Source: Azophilus sp026709365 (GTDB taxonomy: Bacteria > Pseudomonadota > Gammaproteobacteria > Pseudomonadales > Azotimanducaceae). From it: 64,000 nt of DNA. Numbering within the stretch: the first letter of the stretch is position 1; each line of letters opens with the position of its first letter. The notes beneath the pieces are model-generated. The model was not told the origin of the DNA and did not search any database. It saw only the letters and a list, made by a program, of their open reading frames with translations. The translations under genes and the position numbers were made by a program. This document shows, piece by piece, positions 22,871-31,200 of the stretch. The stretch spans positions 2,852,001 through 2,916,000 of the forward strand of contig OZ241345.1 in the NCBI GenBank assembly GCA_965200175.1. The letters are read 5' to 3'.

Positions 22871-24169
22871 ATGCGCATCTCGTGGCCGAAAAGACATTCC
22901 ATCCGCCCAATCGCGCTTGCCGCCCCTTTGGGAGATCGCCAGTGCCCTGCGCGTCCGCAGCTCGGCGGGGCGGGGTGGTGGCTCGCATCGGTCTTGGCTC
23001 TGGCCGGCTGCGTATCGGAATCGGTGCGCACCGTGGACATGACGCCGCCCAAGCAGTTCAGCGGCGTTCAGGACGAGGCGCTGCTGCTCGACGTGGGCGT
23101 CGCGGTGCTGGATCCCAACATCCCCGAGACCTTTGATGAGCAGGTCGAGCAGTTGGTCAACCCGGACATCCGCCGCGCCGAGGCCCAGTTCATGCCCTAC
23201 TTCGCCAAGAACCTGCTGCAAAGCACCGGCAACTGGGGCGCGGTGCGGGTGGTGCCGAGGGCCACCCACGCCGTCGATGTCACGGTGACCGGCAGGATTG
23301 TGCAGTCCGACGGCGAGCGGCTGGTCCAGGAGTTCACCGTCACCGATGCGCGGGGCGTCGCTTGGTTCACCACCACCTACTACGCCACGGCCAGCAAGTA
23401 CGCCTACTCGCCCACCGTGCCGCCCGACATCGACCCCTTCCAGGCCAACTACAAGCAGTTGGCGGATGACATGCTGGCCTATCGCGAGTCCTTGGATGAG
23501 GCCACGGTGCGGGCCATTCGCGCCACCGCCGAGATGAAGTTCGCCCGGGACTTCGCGCCCGACGCCTTCGACACCCATGTGCAGGCGCAGCCCGACGGCG
23601 GCTTCGAACTGCTGCGGCTGCCGGCGGAGGACGACCCCATGCTGGCGAGGGTGCGCCAAGTGCGCGAGCGGGAGTACGTGTTCATCGACACCCTGGACGA
23701 ACACTACGCCCAATACCATCGGCAAATGTACGGCCCCTACCAGAACTGGCGCGAAGCCACCTACTCGGAAGCGTCCTCCCTGCGCGAACTCAAGGCCCAG
23801 GCGCGCACCCGGACTTGGGCCGGCATCGCCGCCATCGGCGCTGGCATCGGCGCGATCTACGACAGCGACAATCCGTACATTGACACCACCGGGCTGGTCG
23901 CCATCGGCGCCGGCGCCGCACTCGTCAAGAACGCCGTCACCAAGCGCAACGAAGCCGCCATGCAGGCGGAGGCGCTGCAGGAGCTGGGGGTGGCGGCGGA
24001 AGCGGAGATCATGCCGCACACGATGGAACTGGAGAACGAAACCGTCCGCCTGCAGGGCACGGTCGATGAGCAGTACCAGGAACTGCGACGAATACTGCGC
24101 CAACTTTACTTCGAGGATCTCGGCCTGCCGCCGCCGTCGGCGCCCGAGGCGCCTGAAGCCTCGTCCTGA
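22871..24169 (+). CDS. Large lipoprotein of the envelope gene run
   Basis: 432 residues. After an unusually long basic N-terminus comes the lipobox LALAGC (Cys at about 47). A start further in is possible, since the first 30 residues are atypical. Conserved-looking parts are EALLLDVGVAVLDPNIPE, EAQFMPYFAKNLLQSTGNW and a glycine-rich hydrophobic segment TWAGIAAIGAGIGAIY near 315. The C-terminus is a helical coiled coil (MELENETVRLQGTVDEQY) with a Pro-rich end. No named family is recognised; lipoproteins of this shape occur with the same VWA/ExbB neighbours. Confidence 0.75.
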   Translation: MRISWPKRHSIRPIALAAPLGDRQCPARPQLGGAGWWLASVLALAGCVSESVRTVDMTPPKQFSGVQDEALLLDVGVAVLDPNIPETFDEQVEQLVNPDIRRAEAQFMPYFAKNLLQSTGNWGAVRVVPRATHAVDVTVTGRIVQSDGERLVQEFTVTDARGVAWFTTTYYATASKYAYSPTVPPDIDPFQANYKQLADDMLAYRESLDEATVRAIRATAEMKFARDFAPDAFDTHVQAQPDGGFELLRLPAEDDPMLARVRQVREREYVFIDTLDEHYAQYHRQMYGPYQNWREATYSEASSLRELKAQARTRTWAGIAAIGAGIGAIYDSDNPYIDTTGLVAIGAGAALVKNAVTKRNEAAMQAEALQELGVAAEAEIMPHTMELENETVRLQGTVDEQYQELRRILRQLYFEDLGLPPPSAPEAPEASS

Positions 24170-24259
24170 GGGGACGAAGCCGCGAACCTGCAAGAGGACG
24201 GCCACCGGGCGCAAATGTTGATGGCTGCGACCGCCTTGCCCCGCGACCAGGGATAACCG

Positions 24260-25777
24260 GTGTCCGACGAATCCGGCGTCATCAGGCCGCGCACGGTTCC
24301 CTTAAGCCACGCCCAAGGGCGGGTGGCCGGCGCAAAGGCCGCCGGGAGCCGCCGTTGGCCGCTCCTGCTGGCGGCTGCCGGCGCCGTGGCCACGGTCGCC
24401 GTCCTGTTCACCCTCGTGCCCCGTTGGATCGAACCCTTGGAAACGGTCCCGCCAACGGCTGCGCCCAGCAACGGAGCGCCACCGACGACGGCCGTGCCCC
24501 GGCCAGCCCCGGACGACCAGCTGCCGCCCTTCCAGGCACTCAGAAGGGAGCAGGCCCGCACCGAAGCCGGCGACGAACTGGCCCGCTTCGTGGAGTTGGA
24601 GTTGAAGCTGCGCGAGGAACTCAACGCCGGCGCCTGGTCCGAGGCCCCCTACGATGCCGCCCGCACCCTGGCCCAAGCCGGTGACGAGGCGTTCGTCGCC
24701 GAGCGGTTCGATGCCGCCATCGACCAGTACCGCCAAGCCGCCGACGCGCTGGCGGCGCTGATCGACCAAGGCCACGCCCAATTCGAGGACGCCCTGAACC
24801 AAGGGCTTGCGGCCATTGACGGGCGCGATCCCGCCACCGCCGAGGTCTGGCTCAGCCAAGCCGGGCACATCAAGCCGGAGAGCCCGGCCCTGCGCGGCGC
24901 CCTTGAGCGAGCAGGCCACCTGCCCGAAGTCATCGCCCGGTTTCGCACCGCGCGCAACCACGAATTGGCCGGGCGCTGGGACCAGGCAGTGGCCGCCTAC
25001 CAAGCCATCCGCGCCTTGGACGCCGCCACGCCCAGCCTTGACGGCGCCATCGCCGCCGCCCGCCGGGGCCGCTCCGAGCAGATCTTGGGCGAACGGCTGT
25101 CCGCCGGGTTCAAGGCTCTGGAGCAGGGCAGCTTCGAACAGGCGGAGAACGCCTTCCGGCAGGCCTTGGGGATCGACCCCGGCAACGCCTCCGCCGAAGG
25201 CGGGCTGCAGCAGATCGCTGAGCAGTCGGAACTGGTGAGGATCGCCGAACTCCAGCGCCAGGCGGAGCGGCATGCGGCAGCCGAGCGGTGGGCCGAGGCT
25301 GCCGAGGCCAACCGACGCATTTTGGCCTTGGACGCGAACATCCAATTCGCCCGGCTGGGACTGGAGCAGGCCGAAGCGCAAAGCCACGCCTTGAACACCC
25401 TGAAGCGGATCGCCGACGGCGCCGAACGGCTGTCGTCGGATGCGCTCTTTGCGGAGGCGCAGGACATTCTGGCCGATGCCAAGACGCTGTCGCCGAGGGG
25501 CCCCGTTCTAGCGGCCGCCATTGCGGAGATGGATGCCCTGCTCCGCCGCCACGGCACCCCGGTGCCGGTGCTGCTGCAGTCGGACGACGCCACCGAGGTG
25601 CTGCTCTCCAACGTCGGCCCCTTGGGGCGCTTCGCCGAAAAACGCCTTGAGCTGCGCCCGGGCGCCTACACGCTGGTCGGCAGCCGCGACGGCTGCCGGG
25701 ACGTGCGCGCCGAGATCAGCGTCCAACCCGGCATGGGGCCGATCGAGATACGCTGCGTGGAACTCCTGCAGCGATGA
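24260..25777 (+). CDS. TPR-rich single-pass membrane protein
   Basis: 505 residues from GTG 24260. Cytoplasmic N-terminus of about 35 residues, one membrane helix (LLLAAAGAVATVAVLFTLV), then a Pro-rich linker and TPR-like repeats to about 410 (EQGSFEQAENAFRQALGIDP, HAAAERWAEAAEANRRILAL). The C-terminus has a PEGA-like beta segment (RLELRPGAYTLVGSRDGC). The PEGA-like end matches the theme of the next gene, with which it overlaps by 4 bases. Probably a periplasmic scaffold. Confidence 0.75.
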   Translation: MSDESGVIRPRTVPLSHAQGRVAGAKAAGSRRWPLLLAAAGAVATVAVLFTLVPRWIEPLETVPPTAAPSNGAPPTTAVPRPAPDDQLPPFQALRREQARTEAGDELARFVELELKLREELNAGAWSEAPYDAARTLAQAGDEAFVAERFDAAIDQYRQAADALAALIDQGHAQFEDALNQGLAAIDGRDPATAEVWLSQAGHIKPESPALRGALERAGHLPEVIARFRTARNHELAGRWDQAVAAYQAIRALDAATPSLDGAIAAARRGRSEQILGERLSAGFKALEQGSFEQAENAFRQALGIDPGNASAEGGLQQIAEQSELVRIAELQRQAERHAAAERWAEAAEANRRILALDANIQFARLGLEQAEAQSHALNTLKRIADGAERLSSDALFAEAQDILADAKTLSPRGPVLAAAIAEMDALLRRHGTPVPVLLQSDDATEVLLSNVGPLGRFAEKRLELRPGAYTLVGSRDGCRDVRAEISVQPGMGPIEIRCVELLQR

Positions 25778-27816
25778 GCGCCGACCCGGTCATCAAGCCG
25801 GTCCGCTACCAGCCGCCCGGCGAGTCCCGCGCCCGGCGGCCGCGCCTGTCCGCAGCGCGGATGGTGCTGCTCGCAGCGGCGCTGGCCGCCGCCGCCGTGC
25901 TGGCGTTCCTGTTCATGGCCCGCTCCGTGGCCCTTGAGTTCACGCCCCCCGCCAGCCGCACCAGCATTGTGGGAGGACCCGCCGTTGAGTTCGGCGGCGT
26001 CCACCTGCTGCTGAGCGGAACCTACGAGGTCCAGGCGGAACTCGATGGCCACCACCCCATAGCAGCGCCGTTCACCGTGGGTGAGGAGCGCAACCAAGCC
26101 TTCGAGTTCAAGTTCGCGCCGCTGCCCGGCCTGCTCACCGTGGAGGCCGTCCCCACCGGGGCGCGGCTGACGGTGGACGGACGCCCCCTGGGCGCAACGC
26201 CGCTCACCGACGTGCCCGTCGAAGCGGGTCGGCGCGAGCTGCGCTTCACCCATCCCCGCCACCAAGCCTTGGACATGACCGTGGCGGTTGCCGGACGCAG
26301 CGAACGGCAGCGCATTGACGCCGAACTCCTGCCCAACTGGGGGGAAGTGCGCTACGTCACGGAACCGCCGGGGGCGCGCATACTGGTCGATGGCGAGGAC
26401 ACCGGACTGAGGACACCGGCGACGGCGGAGATTCTCGCCGGCGAACATGAGGTGGCGCTGGTCATGCAAGGCCACCAAAGCCATCGCGAGCGCATCCTGA
26501 TCGCGCCCCTGGAGCAGCGCGAGGCGCCGCTGATCCGGCTGCGCCAGTCCGATGCCCAGCTTCGGGTGAACACCCGGCCGGGCCGGGCGGGCGTGACCAT
26601 TGACGGCCAGTACCGGGGTGAGACGCCGGTCAGTGCGGCGCTGCGGTCGGGACGGGCCTACCAAGTGCGGATCTTCAAGGCAGGCTTCGCCGCGCACAGC
26701 GCCACCGTCACCCTGAAGGCCGACGAAAACCGCCGGGTGTCGTTCGACCTCGAACCCTTGACGGGCTTGGTGTCGGTGCAGGCCGAGCCCGCAAACGCCC
26801 AACTCCTGGTGGACGGCCAAGCCAAGGGCTCGGCCAACCAAGTGCTCGAACTGCCCACCCGCCCCCACCGGCTGGAGATTCAGGCCGACGGCTACGCCGG
26901 CTACCGCACCGAAATTCGCCCCCGCCAAGGCCTCACCCAGGAGGTGCGGGTCAAGCTGCTGACCTTGGCCGAAGCCCGGTTGGCGGCATTGCGTCCAGAA
27001 GTCGCCACGGCCCAAGGGCAGGTTCTGAAGCTGTTCAAGCCGACCCCCATCCGCATGGGCGCATCGCGCCGCGAACCCGGCCGGCGGGCCAACGAAACGC
27101 TGCGCGACGTGGCCTTGGAGCGCTTCTTCTACTTGGGGCTGAAGGAGGTGACCAATGCCGAGTTCAAGGCCTTCGCCAGCGGCCACGATTCCGGCGCCTA
27201 CGAGGATCAGCCGCTGAACAAGGACGACCAGCCCGTGGCCATGGTCAGTTGGCACGAGGCCGCCCGGTACTGCAACTGGCTCTCAAGCCAGGAGAGTCTG
27301 CCGGCGTTCTATGCGGAGGAGTTCGGCAAGGTGACCGGCTTCAACGCCGCCGCCACGGGCTACCGGCTGCCCTCCGAAGCGGAATGGGCTTGGACCGCCC
27401 GCCACCAGGAGGACGGCGAGCTGCTGCGCTTTCCTTGGGGCGAGGCGCTGCCGCCTCCGAACCGGCATGGCAACTACGCCGACCGCTCCGCCGGCCATCT
27501 GGTCGGGCGCATCATCTTCGGCTACAACGACAACCACGCGGTGGCCGCGCCGGTCGGCACCTTTGCGGCCAACGCCAAGGGCATCTTCGATCTCGGCGGC
27601 AACGTGGCGGAGTGGGTCAACGACTTCTACCAGCACCCGGCGCCCGACCCCACCCCGCCCCTGGGCCCGCCCGCCGGGGAGTATCATGTCATTCGCGGAT
27701 CGAGCTGGATGCACGGCACCACCACGGACCTGCGGCTGTCGTTTCGCGACTACGGCATCGACGGTCGCCGCGACCTCGGATTCCGCCTGGCGCGATTTGC
27801 GGAGACTGAACGATGA
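25774..27816 (+). CDS. PEGA-repeat protein with a sulfatase-modifying-factor-like domain
   Basis: 680 residues with one membrane helix at about 30-50. Several PEGA-type repeats follow (AVPTGARLTVDGRPLGATPL, TEPPGARILVDGEDTG, AEPANAQLLVDGQAKG). From about 415 there is an FGE/SUMF1 domain: MVSWHEAARYCNWLSSQ, TGYRLPSEAEWAWTAR, GIFDLGGNVAEWVNDFY, LGFRLAR. The paired active-site cysteines that formylglycine-generating enzymes carry after VIRG are absent (VIRGSSWMHG), so it is more likely a binding domain than an oxidase. Periplasmic. Confidence 0.88.
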   Translation: MSADPVIKPVRYQPPGESRARRPRLSAARMVLLAAALAAAAVLAFLFMARSVALEFTPPASRTSIVGGPAVEFGGVHLLLSGTYEVQAELDGHHPIAAPFTVGEERNQAFEFKFAPLPGLLTVEAVPTGARLTVDGRPLGATPLTDVPVEAGRRELRFTHPRHQALDMTVAVAGRSERQRIDAELLPNWGEVRYVTEPPGARILVDGEDTGLRTPATAEILAGEHEVALVMQGHQSHRERILIAPLEQREAPLIRLRQSDAQLRVNTRPGRAGVTIDGQYRGETPVSAALRSGRAYQVRIFKAGFAAHSATVTLKADENRRVSFDLEPLTGLVSVQAEPANAQLLVDGQAKGSANQVLELPTRPHRLEIQADGYAGYRTEIRPRQGLTQEVRVKLLTLAEARLAALRPEVATAQGQVLKLFKPTPIRMGASRREPGRRANETLRDVALERFFYLGLKEVTNAEFKAFASGHDSGAYEDQPLNKDDQPVAMVSWHEAARYCNWLSSQESLPAFYAEEFGKVTGFNAAATGYRLPSEAEWAWTARHQEDGELLRFPWGEALPPPNRHGNYADRSAGHLVGRIIFGYNDNHAVAAPVGTFAANAKGIFDLGGNVAEWVNDFYQHPAPDPTPPLGPPAGEYHVIRGSSWMHGTTTDLRLSFRDYGIDGRRDLGFRLARFAETER

Positions 27817-28055
27817 GCGTCGCATTAAAGGGTAAACTGGCGCACGGGTTGCTGGTCGGCGCGCTGCTGGCCATCGGCGGCTGGGCCTCGGCTGCTGAGA
27901 CCGAGGCGCCAGACGATGGTGCTGCGGCCCAGGCCGACGAGGCGGCTGAGGAAAACGCGGCAGCCGACGATGGCCAGCCGGAGTCCCATGGCGTCTTTCT
28001 GCCGACCGAGGAGATCTCCGAGGACTTCGCCGTGCCCTTTCCTGTGGACATCTGA
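27813..28055 (+). CDS. Small secreted acidic protein
   Basis: 80 residues starting 4 bases inside the PEGA/FGE gene. A signal peptide (LLVGALLAIGGWASA) is followed by an Ala/Glu/Asp-rich disordered part and the end FAVPFPVDI. The stop codon lies in the first of four tandem repeats, and the channel gene follows in the same reading frame after in-frame stops. No family recognised. Confidence 0.65.
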   Translation: MSVALKGKLAHGLLVGALLAIGGWASAAETEAPDDGAAAQADEAAEENAAADDGQPESHGVFLPTEEISEDFAVPFPVDI

Positions 28056-28112
28056 GACCCGGTGGACATCTGAATCCCCTCGGACATCCGCAAACCCACA
28101 GTGGACACATGA
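28044..28112 (+). repeat. 18-base tandem repeats carrying in-frame stop codons
   Basis: GTGGACATCTGA at 28044 and 28062, a diverged TCGGACATCCGC at 28080 and GTGGACACATGA at 28101. Spacings are 18, 18 and 21 bases, all multiples of three. Each unit reads PVDI-stop or a variant in the frame shared by the upstream 80-residue gene and the ExbB-like gene that begins at 28113. Confidence 0.75.
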
Positions 28113-28910
28113 ATGAAGCGCCAACTGCCTGTTGAACTGATCTACCAAATCGCCGCCTTGGTGGTGTCGCTCATCATCGTCCACCTGGCCTACATCACCT
28201 TGGTGCGCCCCAACGCCGAAGCCATCCTCGAGGTCCGTGCCGAGCAGTCGGCGGCTGGCGAGCCGGTGGCCGATGAGCCGTCGATCTACGTCATGCTCAA
28301 GGACTTCGAGCAGGAGGCCTGCTTCGTGCTGATGCTCTGGGCGATGGCCATCATGGGCTACAAGGGCCGCGCCGCCCTGCGCGAGCGCAAGCTGCTCGAT
28401 GAGGACTTGATCAGGCTCCACGAGGGCATGAGCATCCTGCCGGAGGACACTCGGGAGTACACGCGCCCGATCCAGGCGCTGCCGGCGAACGTCCAGGGCT
28501 GCCTGCTGCCCCGGGCGCTGCTCTCCGCGCTGCAGCGCTTCGCCTCCACCCGCAACGTCCAGGACGTCTCGGTGGCGATCAAGGCCATCTGCGACACCGA
28601 GTCCGACCGGCTCGACAGCGAATTGGCGATGGTTCGCTACATCGCCTGGGCGATTCCCAGCATCGGCTTCATAGGCACCGTGCGAGGCATCAGCCAAGCC
28701 TTGGGCCAGGCCTACAAGGCCGTTGAGGGGGACATAGCGGGGGTGACGGCCAGCTTGGGCGTGGCCTTCAACTCCACATTCATCGCCTTGGTCATCAGCA
28801 TCATCATCATGTTCCTGATGCATCAGCTGCAACTGCTCCAGGAACGCTTGGTGCTTGACGCGCAAACCTACTGCGACCAGCGGCTGCTCGCCCATCTGCA
28901 GGTGCGCTAG
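28113..28910 (+). CDS. MotA/TolQ/ExbB family proton-channel protein
   Basis: 265 residues. Membrane helices at about 10-31, 70-85, 177-198 and 213-236. The family motifs are clear: IPSIGFIGTVRGISQALG in the third helix (compare P.lGLlGTVwGI) and VTASLGVAFNSTFIALVISI in the last. Such proteins form a pentamer around ExbD/MotB-type helices and convert ion flow to motion. No ExbD gene follows, but the two VWA proteins at 30099 and 31201 have an ExbD-like helix. No clear ribosome-binding site; translation may depend on the upstream gene. Confidence 0.88.
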   Translation: MKRQLPVELIYQIAALVVSLIIVHLAYITLVRPNAEAILEVRAEQSAAGEPVADEPSIYVMLKDFEQEACFVLMLWAMAIMGYKGRAALRERKLLDEDLIRLHEGMSILPEDTREYTRPIQALPANVQGCLLPRALLSALQRFASTRNVQDVSVAIKAICDTESDRLDSELAMVRYIAWAIPSIGFIGTVRGISQALGQAYKAVEGDIAGVTASLGVAFNSTFIALVISIIIMFLMHQLQLLQERLVLDAQTYCDQRLLAHLQVR

Positions 28911-30085
28911 TGTCCTTGCTGCTGGAGCTCAACGATGCGGCCTTGAGCCTGTACCGCGACGGCGACCCCATCTATCAGCAGCCCGCCATCGCCCTGGTTG
29001 GTCCCCAAGGCGCGGCCTTTGGGGCCGAAGCGCTGCAACGCGCCCGCCTGCAGCCGCAGCAGGTCAACCAGCAGTACCTCGCCCGGCTGAACGCCGATCC
29101 GCTGCCCCGGCCCGGCAAAGGGATCGCCAACCATGCCGACCTGGTTTACCGGCACTTGCGGGAGATCGGGGCCTTGGCCGACGAACCCCTGGCCGTCGCA
29201 GCGCCCGGCTTCCTGACCGGCGACCAACTCGGAGTGCTGCTCGGCATTGCCGAGGAGGCCGGCATCCGCATTCGCGGCTTCGTGGACAGCGCCGTGCTCA
29301 TGGGCAGCGTGGCGGAACTGCGCCCCAACACCTGGCTGCTGGACCTGCACGCCACCCGCAGCTGCCTGACGGAGCTGCGGCTGGGCGACACGGACGGCCA
29401 AGCGGTCAGCCAAGGGACCGTGGAGGACATCGCCGGCTTTGGGCGCAACGCCTGCCTGGACGGCTGGGCCAACCTGGTCGCCGACCGCTTCGTGCAGGAC
29501 ACCCGCTTCGACCCGTTGCACGCCGCCGACTGCGAACAGCAGCTCTACGACCAACTGCACGCTTGGGCCGAGCGCCAAACGCTCAGCGAACTGGCGGTGG
29601 CCGTCCGCCAAGGCGACGCCACCCGGCAGGTGCGGATCGGCGCCGCCGCTCTGCGCGACAAGCTGACGCAGCGGCTGGCGCCGGTGGTGGAGAAGGTTCC
29701 CGCGGGCGCCCGTCTGCTGGTCGCACCGCACGGTGCCGCCCTGCCGGGCTTGGTGGAGGGCTTGGATGCGCTCGGCATCGAGGCGCGCCGCCTGCCGCCG
29801 GACATCATGGCGCGGGCGATGGCGCAGCGGCTCGGGGCCGTGGACGGCTTGAAGTGGGTCACGGCACTGCCGGCTGCGGCTATGGAACCTGCGGCAGCGA
29901 ACCAAGCGTCCGCAGCCTCGGCCAGCGCACCGGGGGACGCGGCGGCCAGCCACGCCCTCTGCGGCCACCGCGCCTGGCCCTTGGCCGGCAACGGCTTCGG
30001 CCTGCCGGAGCAAGGCCGCATTGGGGAGATCATTGAGCGCGGCGGCCGGCGCTTTGAGCTGATCGCCGTGGAGGACGCAGGCTAG
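28910..30085 (+). CDS. Actin/Hsp70-like ATPase fold protein
   Basis: 391 residues, GTG start overlapping the preceding stop codon by one base. Two-lobed actin-type architecture is suggested by LAVAAPGFLTGDQLGVLLGIAE (subdomain link like VPA.F...Q), FVDSAVL, TWLLDLHATRSCLTEL (phosphate-2-like Asp) and ARLLVAPHGAALPGLVEGL (adenosine-site-like). The first phosphate loop is weak (LLLELNDAALSLYRDG). It may be a cytoplasmic energy or assembly factor for the channel complex. A long Ala/Ser linker interrupts the C-terminal part. Confidence 0.7.
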   Translation: MSLLLELNDAALSLYRDGDPIYQQPAIALVGPQGAAFGAEALQRARLQPQQVNQQYLARLNADPLPRPGKGIANHADLVYRHLREIGALADEPLAVAAPGFLTGDQLGVLLGIAEEAGIRIRGFVDSAVLMGSVAELRPNTWLLDLHATRSCLTELRLGDTDGQAVSQGTVEDIAGFGRNACLDGWANLVADRFVQDTRFDPLHAADCEQQLYDQLHAWAERQTLSELAVAVRQGDATRQVRIGAAALRDKLTQRLAPVVEKVPAGARLLVAPHGAALPGLVEGLDALGIEARRLPPDIMARAMAQRLGAVDGLKWVTALPAAAMEPAAANQASAASASAPGDAAASHALCGHRAWPLAGNGFGLPEQGRIGEIIERGGRRFELIAVEDAG

Positions 30086-30098
30086 GCGGCATGAGGGC

Positions 30099-31187
30099 AT
30101 GGCCAAACGGCGTTCGTTAAGCGTTTTCTCGCTCTCCTTCCTGGACGTGATGTCCTGCGGCTTCGGTGCCGTGGTGCTGATCTTCCTCATCATCAACCAC
30201 GCCACCGAAGAGGACGCCAAGATCGTCAACAAGGATCGGTTGGCGGAGATTCGCCTGCTCGACTACCAAGTGCAGAACGGCGAGCGGGACCTGTTCGAGT
30301 TGCAGGAGCAACTGGAGGGCGTTCTGCAACGGCTGGGCGAGTCCCGGCAAAAGCTGGTCAGCACCGAGGCCGATCTGGAACAGGTGCGTCGCGACTTTGA
30401 CGACCTCGATGCCGAGTCGTCGGCGGAGCGGGCGTCCGTCGAGCGGCTGAAGAGCGATCTGGAGGCCCGTGAGGAGGAGGTGGCGCGCTTGCGGCAGATC
30501 GAGGAGGCCAATGACGGCGGACGGGCGCTGGCATTCGCCGGCGAGGGCGACCGCCAGTACCTGACCGGCCTGAAGGTGGGCGGCAGCAACGTGGTCATCG
30601 CCGTCGATGCCTCCGCCAGCATGCTCGACCGCACCATCGTCAACGTCCTGCGGCGGCGCAACATGCCCGAGCAGCGCCGTCGGCAAGCGCCCAAGTGGCG
30701 GCGGGCGGTGCGCACCGTGGAATGGCTGGCCGCCCAGTTGCCCTTGGATGCGGACTTCCAAGTGTTCGCCTTCAACGAACAGACCCGCTCGCTGGTGGCC
30801 GGCAGCGGCGACCAGTGGACGCCGCTCGGCGACGGCAGCGCCTTGGCGGCGGCCATCGGCGAACTGGACGGCATGGTGCCGAGCGGCGGCACCAGCCTGC
30901 TGCAGCTGGCGACCAAGCTGCGCGCCCTGGATCCGTTGCCGGACAACGTTTACCTGGTGACCGACTCGCTGCCCACCCAAGGCGCCCGCGCCCCCCGGCG
31001 GGCCACGATTTCCGGGGCCGACCGCCTGGACCTATTCCGCGATGCGTTGCGGCAAATGCCCCTGCAGGTGCCGATCAACGTCATCCTGTTCCCGATGGAG
31101 GGCGATCCCTTGGCTTCGGCCGCCTATTGGAATCTGGCGCGCACCAGCGGCGGCGCCTACATGGCCCCGGCAAGGGATTGGCCATAG
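30099..31187 (+). CDS. VWA-domain protein with an ExbD-like membrane helix (A)
   Basis: 362 residues. A short basic N-terminus leads to FSLSFLDVMSCGFGAVVLIF with Asp16 at the start of the helix, like FIDV in ExbD. A coiled coil follows (about 45-145, LQEQLEGVLQRLGESRQKL), then a von Willebrand A domain: MIDAS DASAS near residue 170, SGGTSLL and VTDS. The order helix, coiled coil, head puts the VWA domain in the periplasm. Paralogue of the next gene. MIDAS domains usually bind protein ligands through a metal. Confidence 0.85.
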   Translation: MAKRRSLSVFSLSFLDVMSCGFGAVVLIFLIINHATEEDAKIVNKDRLAEIRLLDYQVQNGERDLFELQEQLEGVLQRLGESRQKLVSTEADLEQVRRDFDDLDAESSAERASVERLKSDLEAREEEVARLRQIEEANDGGRALAFAGEGDRQYLTGLKVGGSNVVIAVDASASMLDRTIVNVLRRRNMPEQRRRQAPKWRRAVRTVEWLAAQLPLDADFQVFAFNEQTRSLVAGSGDQWTPLGDGSALAAAIGELDGMVPSGGTSLLQLATKLRALDPLPDNVYLVTDSLPTQGARAPRRATISGADRLDLFRDALRQMPLQVPINVILFPMEGDPLASAAYWNLARTSGGAYMAPARDWP

Positions 31188-31200
31188 GATTGGGGCAGCC

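Noticed and set aside
25774..27816. A functional formylglycine-generating enzyme activating sulfatases
   Set aside because: The paired active-site cysteines are absent and no sulfatase gene lies in the window.
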